Source: Paraburkholderia flava
GTDB taxonomy: Bacteria; Pseudomonadota; Gammaproteobacteria; Burkholderiales; Burkholderiaceae
Length of the DNA: 64,000 nt
Direction of reading: 5' to 3'
Assembly: GCF_004359985.1 (NCBI RefSeq)
Contig: NZ_SMRO01000001.1
Location: 2,332,193-2,396,192, forward strand
The notes beneath the pieces were generated by a model. It saw nothing but the letters and a program-made list of their open reading frames with translations. It was not told the DNA's origin and searched no databases. A program made the position numbers and the translations under genes. Shown here in pieces: positions 1-8,579 of the stretch. Within the stretch, counting starts at the first letter, position 1; each line of letters begins with the position of its first letter.

Positions 1-608
1 GCCGCGAGCGCATCGATCATCCGTCGACGCCACAGGCAGGACGCCGCGAATGCCACGAGATCGAGCGGCCGTTCGGGGTTCGGCGCGTAGTCTGTCGCGC
101 ACACCCATTGCAGTTCGACGTTCCATGTCGTCAACGCATCGGCGGTCACGGCAGAGGTTGGCGCGATCATCACGTCCAGCGCGTCGTCGCTCCAGATCGT
201 GCCGAGCGCGAGGCTGTCGTTCACGACGACGTCGAGATGAATGTCCGGGTGCGCGCGATGCAGACGGCCCAGCGCAGCCGGCAGGGTCGCGGTGGCGATT
301 TCCTCGGCGAGCCCGATGCGCACATTGCCGCTGATCGCGGCTTCCTGCAGACGATCGGCCGCTTCGTCGCCCAGCGCGAGGATACGCGTTGCGTAGCTGA
401 GAAAAAGCTCGCCGTCGGCGGTCGGCACGACACCGCGTCCGGTGCGCTGGAACAACCGGCGCTCAAGCAGGCTTTCGAGCCGGCGCATCTGCATGCTCAA
501 CGCGGACTGCGTGCGGCCCGTCTGCATCGCGACACGATTCAGGCTGCCTTGCCGGCAGACCGCCACATATGTGCGAAGCAGGTCGAGACCAATTTGCTCC
601 GATATCAT
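1..608 (-). CDS. LysR-family transcriptional regulator (C-terminus cut by window edge)
   Basis: The first 202 residues are present, starting at ATG (complement of 606-608, protein MISEQIGLDLLRTYV). Residues about 5-64 form a LysR winged HTH (GSLNRVAMQTGRTQSALSMQ), followed by the start of the effector-binding domain (VRIGLAEEIATATLPAALGR). The frame runs off the left edge, so the C-terminal part of the sensor domain is missing here. It is divergent from the quinone oxidoreductase gene at 744 across about 135 bases, the usual LysR arrangement, so it probably regulates that gene. The ligand cannot be told. Confidence 0.9.
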   Translation of the reverse strand, partial: MISEQIGLDLLRTYVAVCRQGSLNRVAMQTGRTQSALSMQMRRLESLLERRLFQRTGRGVVPTADGELFLSYATRILALGDEAADRLQEAAISGNVRIGLAEEIATATLPAALGRLHRAHPDIHLDVVVNDSLALGTIWSDDALDVMIAPTSAVTADALTTWNVELQWVCATDYAPNPERPLDLVAFAASCLWRRRMIDALA

Positions 609-743
609 TTTCGTTGAACTCTGATGTGATCGTCAGCAGTCTACAAACATCGTTCACCGGACGCTATCTTCCTTTCGCTGCGAGTGCACAACGCCATCCC
701 GCACCGAACCCGGCACGCACACCGTGCCCGACCAGGAGGAAAC

Positions 744-1715
744 ATGAAAGCGATCCGTGTCCATCGTCACGGCGGCCCCGATGTGCTGACGTTTGAAGAC
801 GTCGATATCGGCCGGCCAGGCCCCGGCGAGGTCCGCGTGCGCAATCGCGCGATCGGTCTGAACTTCGTCGACATCTACTTTCGCACCGGTGCGTATGCGC
901 CGCCTGCGCTGCCGTTCATTCCCGGCAACGAAGGTGCGGGCGAGGTCGTCGAGGTCGGCGCGGGCGTCGAGGATTTCGCGCCGGGCGATCGGGTGGCGTA
1001 TGTCGGCACGCTCGGTGCGTATGCCGACGAGCGCATCGTCCCCACGCATTTTCTCGTGCGCCTGCCCGATGCAATCGACTTCGAGACCGGCGCCGCGATG
1101 ATGCTGAAGGGGCTGACCGCGCAGTATCTGCTGCGTCGTACGTTTCGCGTCGAAGCGGGGCAGACCGTGCTCGTGCATGCGGCGGCGGGGGGCGTCGGTA
1201 CGATCGTCGCGCAGTGGGCAAAACATCTGGGGGCGACGGTGATCGGCACGGTCGGTTCGGCGGAAAAAGCGCTGCTCGCGCGCGAGAGCGGTTGCGATCA
1301 CGTGATCGAATATGGACGCGAAGATTTTGCTGCGCGCGTGAAGGAGATCACGAACGGCGAGGGTTGCCATGTCGTCTACGATGGTGTCGGCAAAGCGACT
1401 TTCCTTGCATCGCTCGATTGCTTGCGACGCTTCGGTCACTTCGTTAACTTCGGTTCGGCGTCGGGCGCGATCGACGCATTCGATCTCGCTCTGTTGATGA
1501 AGAAGGGTTCGCTCTTCGCGACATCGCAACTGCTGTTCGATCATCTCGTGCGGCGTGAAGACGTGCTCGCGATGAGCGACGAACTGTTTGGCGTGGTCGC
1601 GAGCGGTGCAGTGAAAATTGCGGTTCCGTCGTGCGTGCCGCTCGCCGACGCGGCATCGGCGCATCGGCGACTCGAAGCGCGGCAGACGACGGGTGCCACG
1701 GTACTACTGCCTTAA
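744..1715 (+). CDS. Quinone oxidoreductase (zeta-crystallin type, medium-chain reductase family)
   Basis: 323 aa. The start is ATG 744, preceded by a good ribosome site (aggagg at 734-739). The N-terminal GroES-like fold (MKAIRVHRHGGPDVLTFED) is followed by a nucleotide-binding Rossmann motif HAAAGGVGTIVAQWAKHLG near residue 145, which has the AAxGGVG form typical of NADPH:quinone reductases. No structural-zinc cysteine cluster is seen, as expected for this subfamily. It is likely a cytosolic NADPH-dependent one-electron quinone or enone reductase. Divergent LysR gene upstream. Substrate uncertain. Confidence 0.9.
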   Translation: MKAIRVHRHGGPDVLTFEDVDIGRPGPGEVRVRNRAIGLNFVDIYFRTGAYAPPALPFIPGNEGAGEVVEVGAGVEDFAPGDRVAYVGTLGAYADERIVPTHFLVRLPDAIDFETGAAMMLKGLTAQYLLRRTFRVEAGQTVLVHAAAGGVGTIVAQWAKHLGATVIGTVGSAEKALLARESGCDHVIEYGREDFAARVKEITNGEGCHVVYDGVGKATFLASLDCLRRFGHFVNFGSASGAIDAFDLALLMKKGSLFATSQLLFDHLVRREDVLAMSDELFGVVASGAVKIAVPSCVPLADAASAHRRLEARQTTGATVLLP

Positions 1716-1861
1716 CATTTCGTGCGCTGTGCAACGCACGACAAATCCATTTCCACACTTCATCAAAGAAGCTCAAAAGTACCCACTCCCGTTAGACGCC
1801 CGCTTAAGCTGCGCCATCCGTGCCGGACGACCCGGCGTGCATGACACCGCATACGAAAAGT

Positions 1862-1880
1862 TTTAGTCGACACGACTAAA
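1862..1880. promoter_or_regulatory. Perfect 19-bp dyad, candidate operator
   Basis: TTTAGTCG, 3-base spacer, CGACTAAA: an exact inverted repeat about 100 bases before the GTG start of the S10 peptidase gene. There is no T tract on either side, so an operator is more likely than a terminator. The binding protein is unknown. Confidence 0.45.
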
Positions 1881-1980
1881 CATCGTGTGCGTCATGCACG
1901 CAGGTCGCACCGGATGAATACAAAAACACGGACCCGCCGAAGTGCCGGGCGATCGAGGCACGCTAACGAGGAGAGACGAT

Positions 1981-3756
1981 GTGAAGCGAAGCACTGTGAG
2001 ATCACGACATCCGCTGAAACTGCGGCGAGCGGCACAAGGCAGTGTGAGCGCAGCGATCCTGTTGCTCGCACTGACGGGCTGCGGTGACGATATCCATACG
2101 CCTGCCGGTCAGACGACGGCGAACACCGCATCCGGCGATCAACCGACGGTCGACAACGCCGCGTATTCCGGCAAGGCCGGCGACAGCCTGAGCGCGTCAG
2201 ATGCCAACGAGCAGGTCGCGATCGCGAATCATCAATGGACGGACGCGAGCGGCAAGAACCTCGCGTACACGACGACGACCGGTCACCTGATCGCACGCGA
2301 CGCATCCGGCAATCCCGAAGCGACGATGTCCTACGTCGCGTACACGGCGCCCGCGCAAAACGGCGTGGCCCGTCCGGTGACGTTCTTCTATAACGGCGGC
2401 CCTGGTTCGGCATCGATCTGGCTGCGCCTCGGTTCGTTCGCACCGACCCGCGTCGCGACGCCCGATCCGTATATGACCAACTGGCCGAATTTTCCGGAAG
2501 TCGCGAACAAGGAAAGTCTGATCGCGACCACCGACATGGTGTTCATCGATCCGCCCGGCACGGGTTTGTCCGAAGCGATCGAGCCGAACACCAACAAGAC
2601 GTTCTGGGGCGCGGACCCGGACGTCAACGTGATGCGCGATTTCATCAAGCGCTATATCGCGGTCAATCATCGCGACAGTTCGCCGACCTATCTGTACGGT
2701 GAATCGTACGGCGGTCCGCGTACTGCGATGCTCGCGCTGTCGCTGGAAACGGCGGGCGTGCCGTTGACCGGCATCGTGCTGCAATCGCCGATTCTCAACT
2801 ACTTCTCGGGCATGCCCGGACTCGCGAGCAATTTCGGCAACAACAGCGCGGCGCTCAAGTACAGCACCGATTCGATGGCCGGGTTGTTCCCATCGTTCGC
2901 GCAGGTGGCTTCGTTCTTCAACCAGGTCAGCCCCGCACCGTCGAGTCCGCTCAACTACGCACCCGAGTTGAACGCGTTCGTCACGAACCAGTACACCACG
3001 CTCGCGAAGTACGGGCAGACGTTCGAACTGAACGGCACGCCGCTGGTGACGAACCCGGTCTTTCCGGATCAGACCACGTACTCGCAATGGAGCGGCCTGA
3101 CGGGTATGTCGGTGTCCGCGCTGAACGCGTATTTCGGGCCGAACTTCTACGGCACGGAACTGGTGCCGGGCTCGACGATTGGCCGCTACGACGGACGCGT
3201 CTCGCTGCCGAGCAACGACCCGCGACTGGCAGGCGATTCCGATCCTTCCGACATCCTGATCTCGACGCCGTTCACGAACGTGCTCGCGACGCAGTTGCCT
3301 AACGAGTTGAAGTACACGGCGCCGAACGCGACCTACATTCCGTTGAACAACGACATCATCAACGCGTGGGACTTCTCGCATGCAGGCCAGGTGCTGCCCG
3401 ACACGGTGCCGGACCTGCTGGCCGCGATCAAGCTGAACCCGGCGCTCAAGGTGCTGACGCTGCACGGCTGGCACGATCTCGCGACGCCGTACGTCAACAC
3501 CGAGCATGAACTCGCGCGTCTGAAGACGGTGGTGAATCTGCAGGCCGACGTGCAGATCAAGGAGTACACCGGCGGCCACATGATCTATCTCGACGACGGT
3601 TCGCGTCAGCAGTTGATGCCCGACCTGGTGCAGTACTACCAGCAGGGCGCGGTGACCGGTGCGACGACGCTCGCCGGTCTCGGCGACGCGTGGCCCGATG
3701 CGACGGCGGCCAACACGCCGGCTACGACGCAGGTTGCGGCACGCGCGACGAAATGA
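1981..3756 (+). CDS. Peptidase S10 family serine carboxypeptidase-like lipoprotein
   Basis: 591 aa from GTG 1981, chosen because gaggag lies just upstream and it gives a proper lipoprotein leader (ILLLALTGC lipobox). An ATG start at 1942 would add 13 residues with no signal logic. The alpha/beta hydrolase fold carries the S10 triad: nucleophile elbow GESYGG (Ser about 242), Asp in GWHDLATPY (about 499) and His in GGHMIY (about 533), with the oxyanion-side motif FFYNGGPGSAS. Such enzymes remove C-terminal residues from peptides. The lipobox predicts anchoring in the envelope. Directly followed by a small secreted EF-hand protein. Confidence 0.9.
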   Translation: MKRSTVRSRHPLKLRRAAQGSVSAAILLLALTGCGDDIHTPAGQTTANTASGDQPTVDNAAYSGKAGDSLSASDANEQVAIANHQWTDASGKNLAYTTTTGHLIARDASGNPEATMSYVAYTAPAQNGVARPVTFFYNGGPGSASIWLRLGSFAPTRVATPDPYMTNWPNFPEVANKESLIATTDMVFIDPPGTGLSEAIEPNTNKTFWGADPDVNVMRDFIKRYIAVNHRDSSPTYLYGESYGGPRTAMLALSLETAGVPLTGIVLQSPILNYFSGMPGLASNFGNNSAALKYSTDSMAGLFPSFAQVASFFNQVSPAPSSPLNYAPELNAFVTNQYTTLAKYGQTFELNGTPLVTNPVFPDQTTYSQWSGLTGMSVSALNAYFGPNFYGTELVPGSTIGRYDGRVSLPSNDPRLAGDSDPSDILISTPFTNVLATQLPNELKYTAPNATYIPLNNDIINAWDFSHAGQVLPDTVPDLLAAIKLNPALKVLTLHGWHDLATPYVNTEHELARLKTVVNLQADVQIKEYTGGHMIYLDDGSRQQLMPDLVQYYQQGAVTGATTLAGLGDAWPDATAANTPATTQVAARATK

Positions 3757-3823
3757 AGACAGAGCGAATGCAGATCGACGTCCGACGTCGCAGCATTCGC
3801 CGCTCAACTCAATGGAGACGCAA

Positions 3824-4219
3824 ATGACGATGCGTATGAAAACAACAACGTGCATGACCGCGGGACTGCTCGCGGCACTGATAGCGACGTTGCCGGTCGC
3901 GCACGCGGCAGGTGACACGCAGGCGATCGCCCCTGCGAATGCGGGCGCACATGGCGGCGTCGACGGGCCGTTTTTTCCGTCGCGTCTGCCGACGGCGAGA
4001 CAGACACCGTCGACCGGCGAAGCACTCGATCAGCAGGCGAATGCACGGCTCGACGCGAGCCTGCAATCCACCGCGCTGGCACAAGGTGCGATGACGCGTG
4101 CGCAGGCGAAGCAGGCGGGACTCGGTTACGTCGCCGCGCATTTCGATGCGATCGATCGTAACGGCAGCGGCAAGGTGTCGCTCGATGATGTGAAGCGGTA
4201 TCTGGAGTCGTCGAAGTAA
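3824..4219 (+). CDS. Secreted EF-hand domain protein
   Basis: 131 aa. ATG 3824 has ggagac 7-10 bases upstream; ATG 3812 is in frame but poorly placed. A signal peptide ends near PVAHA. The body is low-complexity. At the C-terminus there is one canonical EF-hand calcium loop, DRNGSGKVSLDD, with Asp rather than Glu at position 12. It lies 67 bases after the S10 peptidase and is probably co-transcribed. A role as calcium-binding partner or stabiliser of the peptidase is only inferred. Confidence 0.8.
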   Translation: MTMRMKTTTCMTAGLLAALIATLPVAHAAGDTQAIAPANAGAHGGVDGPFFPSRLPTARQTPSTGEALDQQANARLDASLQSTALAQGAMTRAQAKQAGLGYVAAHFDAIDRNGSGKVSLDDVKRYLESSK

Positions 4220-4477
4220 AACGATGCGGTGGGCGCGGTGTTTTGCTTGTCGAAGCACCGCGTTTCCGTCGTTATTCGTCGATGTGGTTTTCCTCCGCGT
4301 CGCGTGACGTTCACGCACATTGACGCGCGGCATGGCACCTCGAATGCCGTCGCACCGAGCGATCCTCCCAGGGCTGCGAGCCTCCTTCCGGTTCCGCCTC
4401 GCCACTTTCGGAATCCTTCCTTCAGCCGGTTTTATGTCGAGAAAATGAAAGGCTTTCGTACGTAAAATTTCTCTGCA

Positions 4478-4499
4478 AATAGTAATGATTCGCATTAAT
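4478..4499. promoter_or_regulatory. Fur box upstream of the TonB receptor
   Basis: The stretch aaatagtaatgattcgcatt closely follows the Fur consensus of alternating nATwAT units around a central dyad (aatgattcgcatt). It lies about 90 bases before the receptor start in a 367-base gap holding no other gene. Fur-Fe2+ repression, so expression under iron limitation, is the expected control. Confidence 0.75.
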
Positions 4500-4586
4500 A
4501 TAGGCGCCTTTTGGGTCGCCTGAGTGTCGGTTCAGCATAACAAGCGGCCCTGTTGACAGTACTTTCATCAATCGGGGATCGGTTTC

Positions 4587-6785
4587 ATGGCGGGGATCAG
4601 ACGGCGGCGCGCGGCTTTACGGACGGTTTCATCGGGCGTGCGGCGAAAGCTGTCGTACCGGGCGATGCTGGCGGCAGGAGTGATCGGTTTGTCGATGCAG
4701 GGGGCTTATGCCGCCGACGCGTCTTCTGCTGAAACGGCGGACGCCAGCAAGGACACGAGTGCCGCGCCCACCGACGGCCAGCAACTGGCTCCCGTGACAA
4801 TCACCGCCGAAAAGACCCGCCGCTTCGCGCCGGCGACCGTCGAAACCGGCCCGTATCGCGGACTCGATGCGCTCAGCGTGCCGGCCACCGTGAACGTCGT
4901 CACACGCGACGTGATGGATGCGCAGGGGGACACCGGACTCTACGACGCGTTGCGCAACGTCGCCGGCGTCACGCGTCAGCAGTTGAGCGGCCTCGCGTAC
5001 GACAACCTGTCGGTGCGCGGCATCCCGCTCGACAACCGCGCGAGCTTCTACTTCAACGGCGTGCTGCCGATCGACAACAACATCTGGATGCCGATGGAAG
5101 ACAAGTCGCGCGTCGAAGTGTTGAAGGGCGCATCGGCGCTGTACTACGGCTTCGGCGCGCCGGCCGGCATCGTCAACATGGTCACGAAACGCGCGGGTGA
5201 CGAGCCGGTGACGAGCGTGTCGGTGCTCGGCGATTCGAACGGCTCGTACGGCACGAGCGCGGACATCGCGCGACGCTTCGGCAAGGACGATCAGTTCGGC
5301 ATTCGCGTGAACGCGATGGACGAGCACGTCGAAACACCGATCGACGGCGATCGCGGTTATCGCAAGTTCATCAGCGCGGCGTTCGACTGGAAGATCAGCA
5401 ACAAGCTGAAGCTGCAATACGACTTCGAGCACATCGAGACGAGCATCGTCGAGCAGGCCGGCATCGCGCCGCTCGCGGCGAAGAACGGCGTCATTTCGCT
5501 GCCCGGTTTGCCCGATCCGTCGAAGCTGCTCGTCAGCAATGTGCATCCGACGAAGTCGAGTGCGAACACGCAGCTGCTGCGCGCCGATTACGCGTTCTCC
5601 GACAACTGGAGCGCGACCTTCACGCTCGGCCAGTCGATCACGCGACGCGATCGCTGGGCATGGGTGTTCCAGAAGTACAACGTCGCGACGGGCGCGGGCA
5701 GTCTGCAGGCAAGCGAGCAGAACGGCCAGATGTACGAGAACAAGAACGTGCGACTCGAAGTGAACGGCGCGTTCAAAACCGGCTCGATCAATCACACGCT
5801 GACGGCCGGCGTCGTGCAGAACTGGCTGTTTCAGCCGGATTTCACGACGTACTTCTTCACCGCGAACCAGAACCTGTACGACCCGATCGAGATCACGAAG
5901 CTCACCGCGAGCGGCACGCCGAAGCAGTTTTTCGCGCAGCACGTGCGCAACAGCGGCGTCTATGCGTTCGACCAGATCGACCTGACGTCGCGGCTGCAGT
6001 TTGTCGCGGGCGTGCGGCGCTCCGAGTACATCAGTTCGCAGGCGGGCACGCCGAATCAGGACATCAGCCGGACCTCGCCGTCGGGCAGCCTCAGTTACCG
6101 GCTCACGCAGAACACGAGCGTGTACGCGAGTTACGTCGAAGCGCTCGAGTCCGCAGGCAGCGCGCCGGCGACAGCCGCGAACGCCAACCAGATTTTGCCG
6201 GCAGCGGTCAGCCGTCAGGAAGAGATCGGCGTGCGCACGCGCGTCGCGGACCGCATGCTCGTGTCGCTTGCGCTGTTCAATCTGCGGCAGCCCGCCGCCG
6301 AAACGAATGCCGACAACGTGTACGTGATGGACGGTAACGCGCGCTATCGCGGCATCGAAATTTCCGCGCAGGGCGACGTGACGAAGGACGTGTCGCTGAT
6401 CGCGTCGGCGGTGTATCTCGACGCGACGCAGGTCGATTCGTCGGACCCGACGCTGCGCGGCAAGACCCCGGAAAACACGCCGCACGTGACTGCGAGCCTG
6501 TTCGCCGAGTATCGCGTGCCGGTGCTGGCGGGGCTGTCGGTCAACGGCGGTCTGTACTACATCGGACCGCGCGCGGTGAACAGCGCGGACCAGGCGTATA
6601 TCGGCGGCTACACGTTGTTCACCGCGGGGCTGCGTTACTCGACTCGCGTGTACGGCAAGAAGGTGTCGCTGCAGGCGAATCTGGAGAACGCGACCAACAA
6701 GCGCTACTGGAGCGCGGCCGGGTCGAATCAGCTGGGCGTGGGTCTTGGGCGGACGCTCGAACTGAGTTCGACGCTCGAGTTCTGA
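4587..6785 (+). CDS. TonB-dependent siderophore receptor
   Basis: 732 aa outer-membrane receptor. A long basic leader ends near GAYAADA. Then comes a linker with a TonB-box-like APVTITAEKT, a plug domain (residues about 80-200, with LRNVAGVTRQQLSG and NVRGIPLDNR-type plug motifs) and a 22-strand barrel ending in the terminal aromatic SSTLEF. It resembles ferrichrome/coprogen-class (FhuA/FcuA-like) receptors, but the ligand cannot be assigned. A Fur box precedes it, and a PepSY membrane protein follows after 46 bases, a pairing common for iron-siderophore reduction. Confidence 0.95.
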   Translation: MAGIRRRRAALRTVSSGVRRKLSYRAMLAAGVIGLSMQGAYAADASSAETADASKDTSAAPTDGQQLAPVTITAEKTRRFAPATVETGPYRGLDALSVPATVNVVTRDVMDAQGDTGLYDALRNVAGVTRQQLSGLAYDNLSVRGIPLDNRASFYFNGVLPIDNNIWMPMEDKSRVEVLKGASALYYGFGAPAGIVNMVTKRAGDEPVTSVSVLGDSNGSYGTSADIARRFGKDDQFGIRVNAMDEHVETPIDGDRGYRKFISAAFDWKISNKLKLQYDFEHIETSIVEQAGIAPLAAKNGVISLPGLPDPSKLLVSNVHPTKSSANTQLLRADYAFSDNWSATFTLGQSITRRDRWAWVFQKYNVATGAGSLQASEQNGQMYENKNVRLEVNGAFKTGSINHTLTAGVVQNWLFQPDFTTYFFTANQNLYDPIEITKLTASGTPKQFFAQHVRNSGVYAFDQIDLTSRLQFVAGVRRSEYISSQAGTPNQDISRTSPSGSLSYRLTQNTSVYASYVEALESAGSAPATAANANQILPAAVSRQEEIGVRTRVADRMLVSLALFNLRQPAAETNADNVYVMDGNARYRGIEISAQGDVTKDVSLIASAVYLDATQVDSSDPTLRGKTPENTPHVTASLFAEYRVPVLAGLSVNGGLYYIGPRAVNSADQAYIGGYTLFTAGLRYSTRVYGKKVSLQANLENATNKRYWSAAGSNQLGVGLGRTLELSSTLEF

Positions 6786-6831
6786 TGCGCGCCGCTCATA
6801 GGTCATTCGAGAATGCATGCAGGAGAGAAGC

Positions 6832-7539
6832 ATGAGTACCAACGTAACGCGCGTCGATGCCAGGCCGCGTGAAGGCGCTGTTTTGGAAAAAACAGCAAAG
6901 CAGGCCGCGGACCGCACGCGTTCGCGGCGCAGCCAATTCCTGAAATGGCTGCGCAAGATTCACGGCTGGGTCGGTCTGTGGGGTGCAGTGATCGGTCTGC
7001 TGTTCGGTGTGACCGGTCTGTTGCAGAACCATCGCGCGACGATGAAGATCAAGATCGCCGGCCCGATCGTATCGACGGTGCACATCGCGCTGCCGAACCC
7101 GCCGCCGAAAAACCCGAAGGCGCTCGGCGAGTTCCTGCGCGAAGAACTGAAGCTCGACCGGCCGCCGCTACGCACGTTGCGCGAGGCTTCGCGTCCAGTG
7201 ACGTGGGGCGATCAGTCGGTGGTTCAGCCGGAGCGCTGGGGCGTGCGCTTCGTCGCGCCCGGCTATCTGATCGATGCGGAGTACTGGAAGGGCAGCACGT
7301 TCGTCGACGTCGAACGCCGCGATCAGGGGCTGATCTCGACGCTCGAGGGGTTGCATCGCTCGCAGGGTGCGGGCGTCGGCTGGATTCTGTTCGCGGATTC
7401 GATTGCGGGCGCGATGATCCTGCTGTCGCTGACAGGCGTCATTCTGTGGACCGAACTGAATCGCCGTCGCACGATCGGTGCGACGATTTTTGTCGTGTCG
7501 CTGGTGGTGTCGATCGTGCTCGCGTTGCAGGCGGTGTAG
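6832..7539 (+). CDS. PepSY-associated TM helix protein
   Basis: 235 aa. ATG 6832 follows aggagag. A first membrane helix (HGWVGLWGAVIGLLFGVTGL, residues about 43-65) is preceded by the RKIHGW motif typical of PepSY_TM proteins. A soluble middle part is followed by two C-terminal helices (LFADSIAGAMILLSLTGVIL and a last hydrophobic stretch). Family members next to TonB receptors are thought to act at the inner membrane in reductive release of iron from siderophores. Operon with the receptor is likely. Confidence 0.85.
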   Translation: MSTNVTRVDARPREGAVLEKTAKQAADRTRSRRSQFLKWLRKIHGWVGLWGAVIGLLFGVTGLLQNHRATMKIKIAGPIVSTVHIALPNPPPKNPKALGEFLREELKLDRPPLRTLREASRPVTWGDQSVVQPERWGVRFVAPGYLIDAEYWKGSTFVDVERRDQGLISTLEGLHRSQGAGVGWILFADSIAGAMILLSLTGVILWTELNRRRTIGATIFVVSLVVSIVLALQAV

Positions 7540-7591
7540 GGCGATTCCTGCGAATCCGGCAACGGTTTCTTGCGAAGCCAGCCGATGACGA

Positions 7592-7610
7592 ATCCGGCGT
7601 CGCGCCGGAT
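7592..7610. other. Perfect 8-bp hairpin between genes
   Basis: ATCCGGCG, loop TCG, CGCCGGAT, about 55 bases after the PepSY gene. It could end the iron operon, but no T tract follows on the + strand. Confidence 0.35.
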
Positions 7611-7815
7611 AATGAATCCCGTGACGAATCTTGCTCCTGGCTGGGGGCGATGGCGGACTCCTCATCTGCCGGTTCGTCACACTTCTTCTGTGTCCTCATC
7701 CCTATTCTCCGTCGCGTGCGGGCATCGATCGGCGGTGCTTCGCTGTCTGCTGCTTCTCGTCTACGATAGTCATGCATAAGCCCATGACCCGCACACGACG
7801 TTGAGGAGACTTCTG

Positions 7816-8451
7816 ATGCAGACCGCTTCATCCGGCGCGCCGACCCCGATCGATTTCTGGTTCGACTTCGCGAGTAACTACAGCTATCTGAGTGTGATGC
7901 GCATCGAGGAAGCCGCGGCGCGGCAGCGCGTCGAGGTTCGCTGGCACCCGTTTCTGCTCGGGCCGATTTTTCGCGCACTGGGTCACCACACGTCCCCGTT
8001 CGTCGAACAGAAGGAGAAGGGCGCGTACGTGTGGCAGGACATGGTGCGCGAATGCCGCAAGTACGGTTTGCCATGGGTTCGGCCCAGTGTGTTTCCGCGC
8101 GTGCCGCTGCTTGCGCTGCGCGTCGCGGCGTTCGGCGTGCACGAATCGTGGATCGGGGCGTATTGCCGTCAGGTGATGCTGCGCAATTTCGCCGAAGATC
8201 GCGATATCGAATCACCGGCCGATATCGGCGAAGTGCTCGCACAACTCGGTTTGCCCGCAGAGCAGATCCTTGCCGATGCGCTCGCGGATGCAAACAGGCC
8301 GGCTTTGCGTCACGCGACCGAAGAAGCGCAGGCAAAGGGCATTTTTGGCGCGCCGACGTTCTTCGTCGGCGACGAGATGTTCTGGGGTAACGACCGCCTT
8401 GACGATGCCCTCGCGCGCTGCACGTCCACGTCTGCACCGCCACGCACCTGA
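7816..8451 (+). CDS. 2-hydroxychromene-2-carboxylate isomerase family (GST-kappa/DsbA fold)
   Basis: 211 aa. ATG 7816 has gaggag 8 bases upstream. The N-terminus IDFWFDFASNYSYLS matches the kappa-class GST/HCCA isomerase thioredoxin fold, where the Ser after DFxS replaces the DsbA cysteine pair and contacts glutathione. The C-terminal GIFGAPTFFVGDEMFWGNDRL is the family's closing motif with the cis-Pro (GAPTF). The family isomerises chromene carboxylates in naphthalene breakdown, but no such pathway is nearby, so the actual substrate is open. Cytosolic. Confidence 0.85.
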   Translation: MQTASSGAPTPIDFWFDFASNYSYLSVMRIEEAAARQRVEVRWHPFLLGPIFRALGHHTSPFVEQKEKGAYVWQDMVRECRKYGLPWVRPSVFPRVPLLALRVAAFGVHESWIGAYCRQVMLRNFAEDRDIESPADIGEVLAQLGLPAEQILADALADANRPALRHATEEAQAKGIFGAPTFFVGDEMFWGNDRLDDALARCTSTSAPPRT

Positions 8452-8579
8452 CGCGCGATCGCACGCCGGCGGCCCGGCGGCGGCGCTCAATACGGCATTT
8501 ATTTCTCATTTTTGTTCGATATTTCGCTCGATGAGCCGGGCTAGGATCGCAGGTCCCACCGACCCGATCGAGGAACCGT

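Noticed and set aside
2197-3918. A long minus-strand frame opposite the S10 peptidase
   Set aside because: The same antisense artefact; the peptidase triad is on the + strand.
4629-6956. A 775-codon open frame on the minus strand opposite the TonB receptor
   Set aside because: It is an Arg/His-rich shadow typical of GC-rich antisense frames, with no ribosome site or recognisable domain; the + strand receptor fully explains the DNA.
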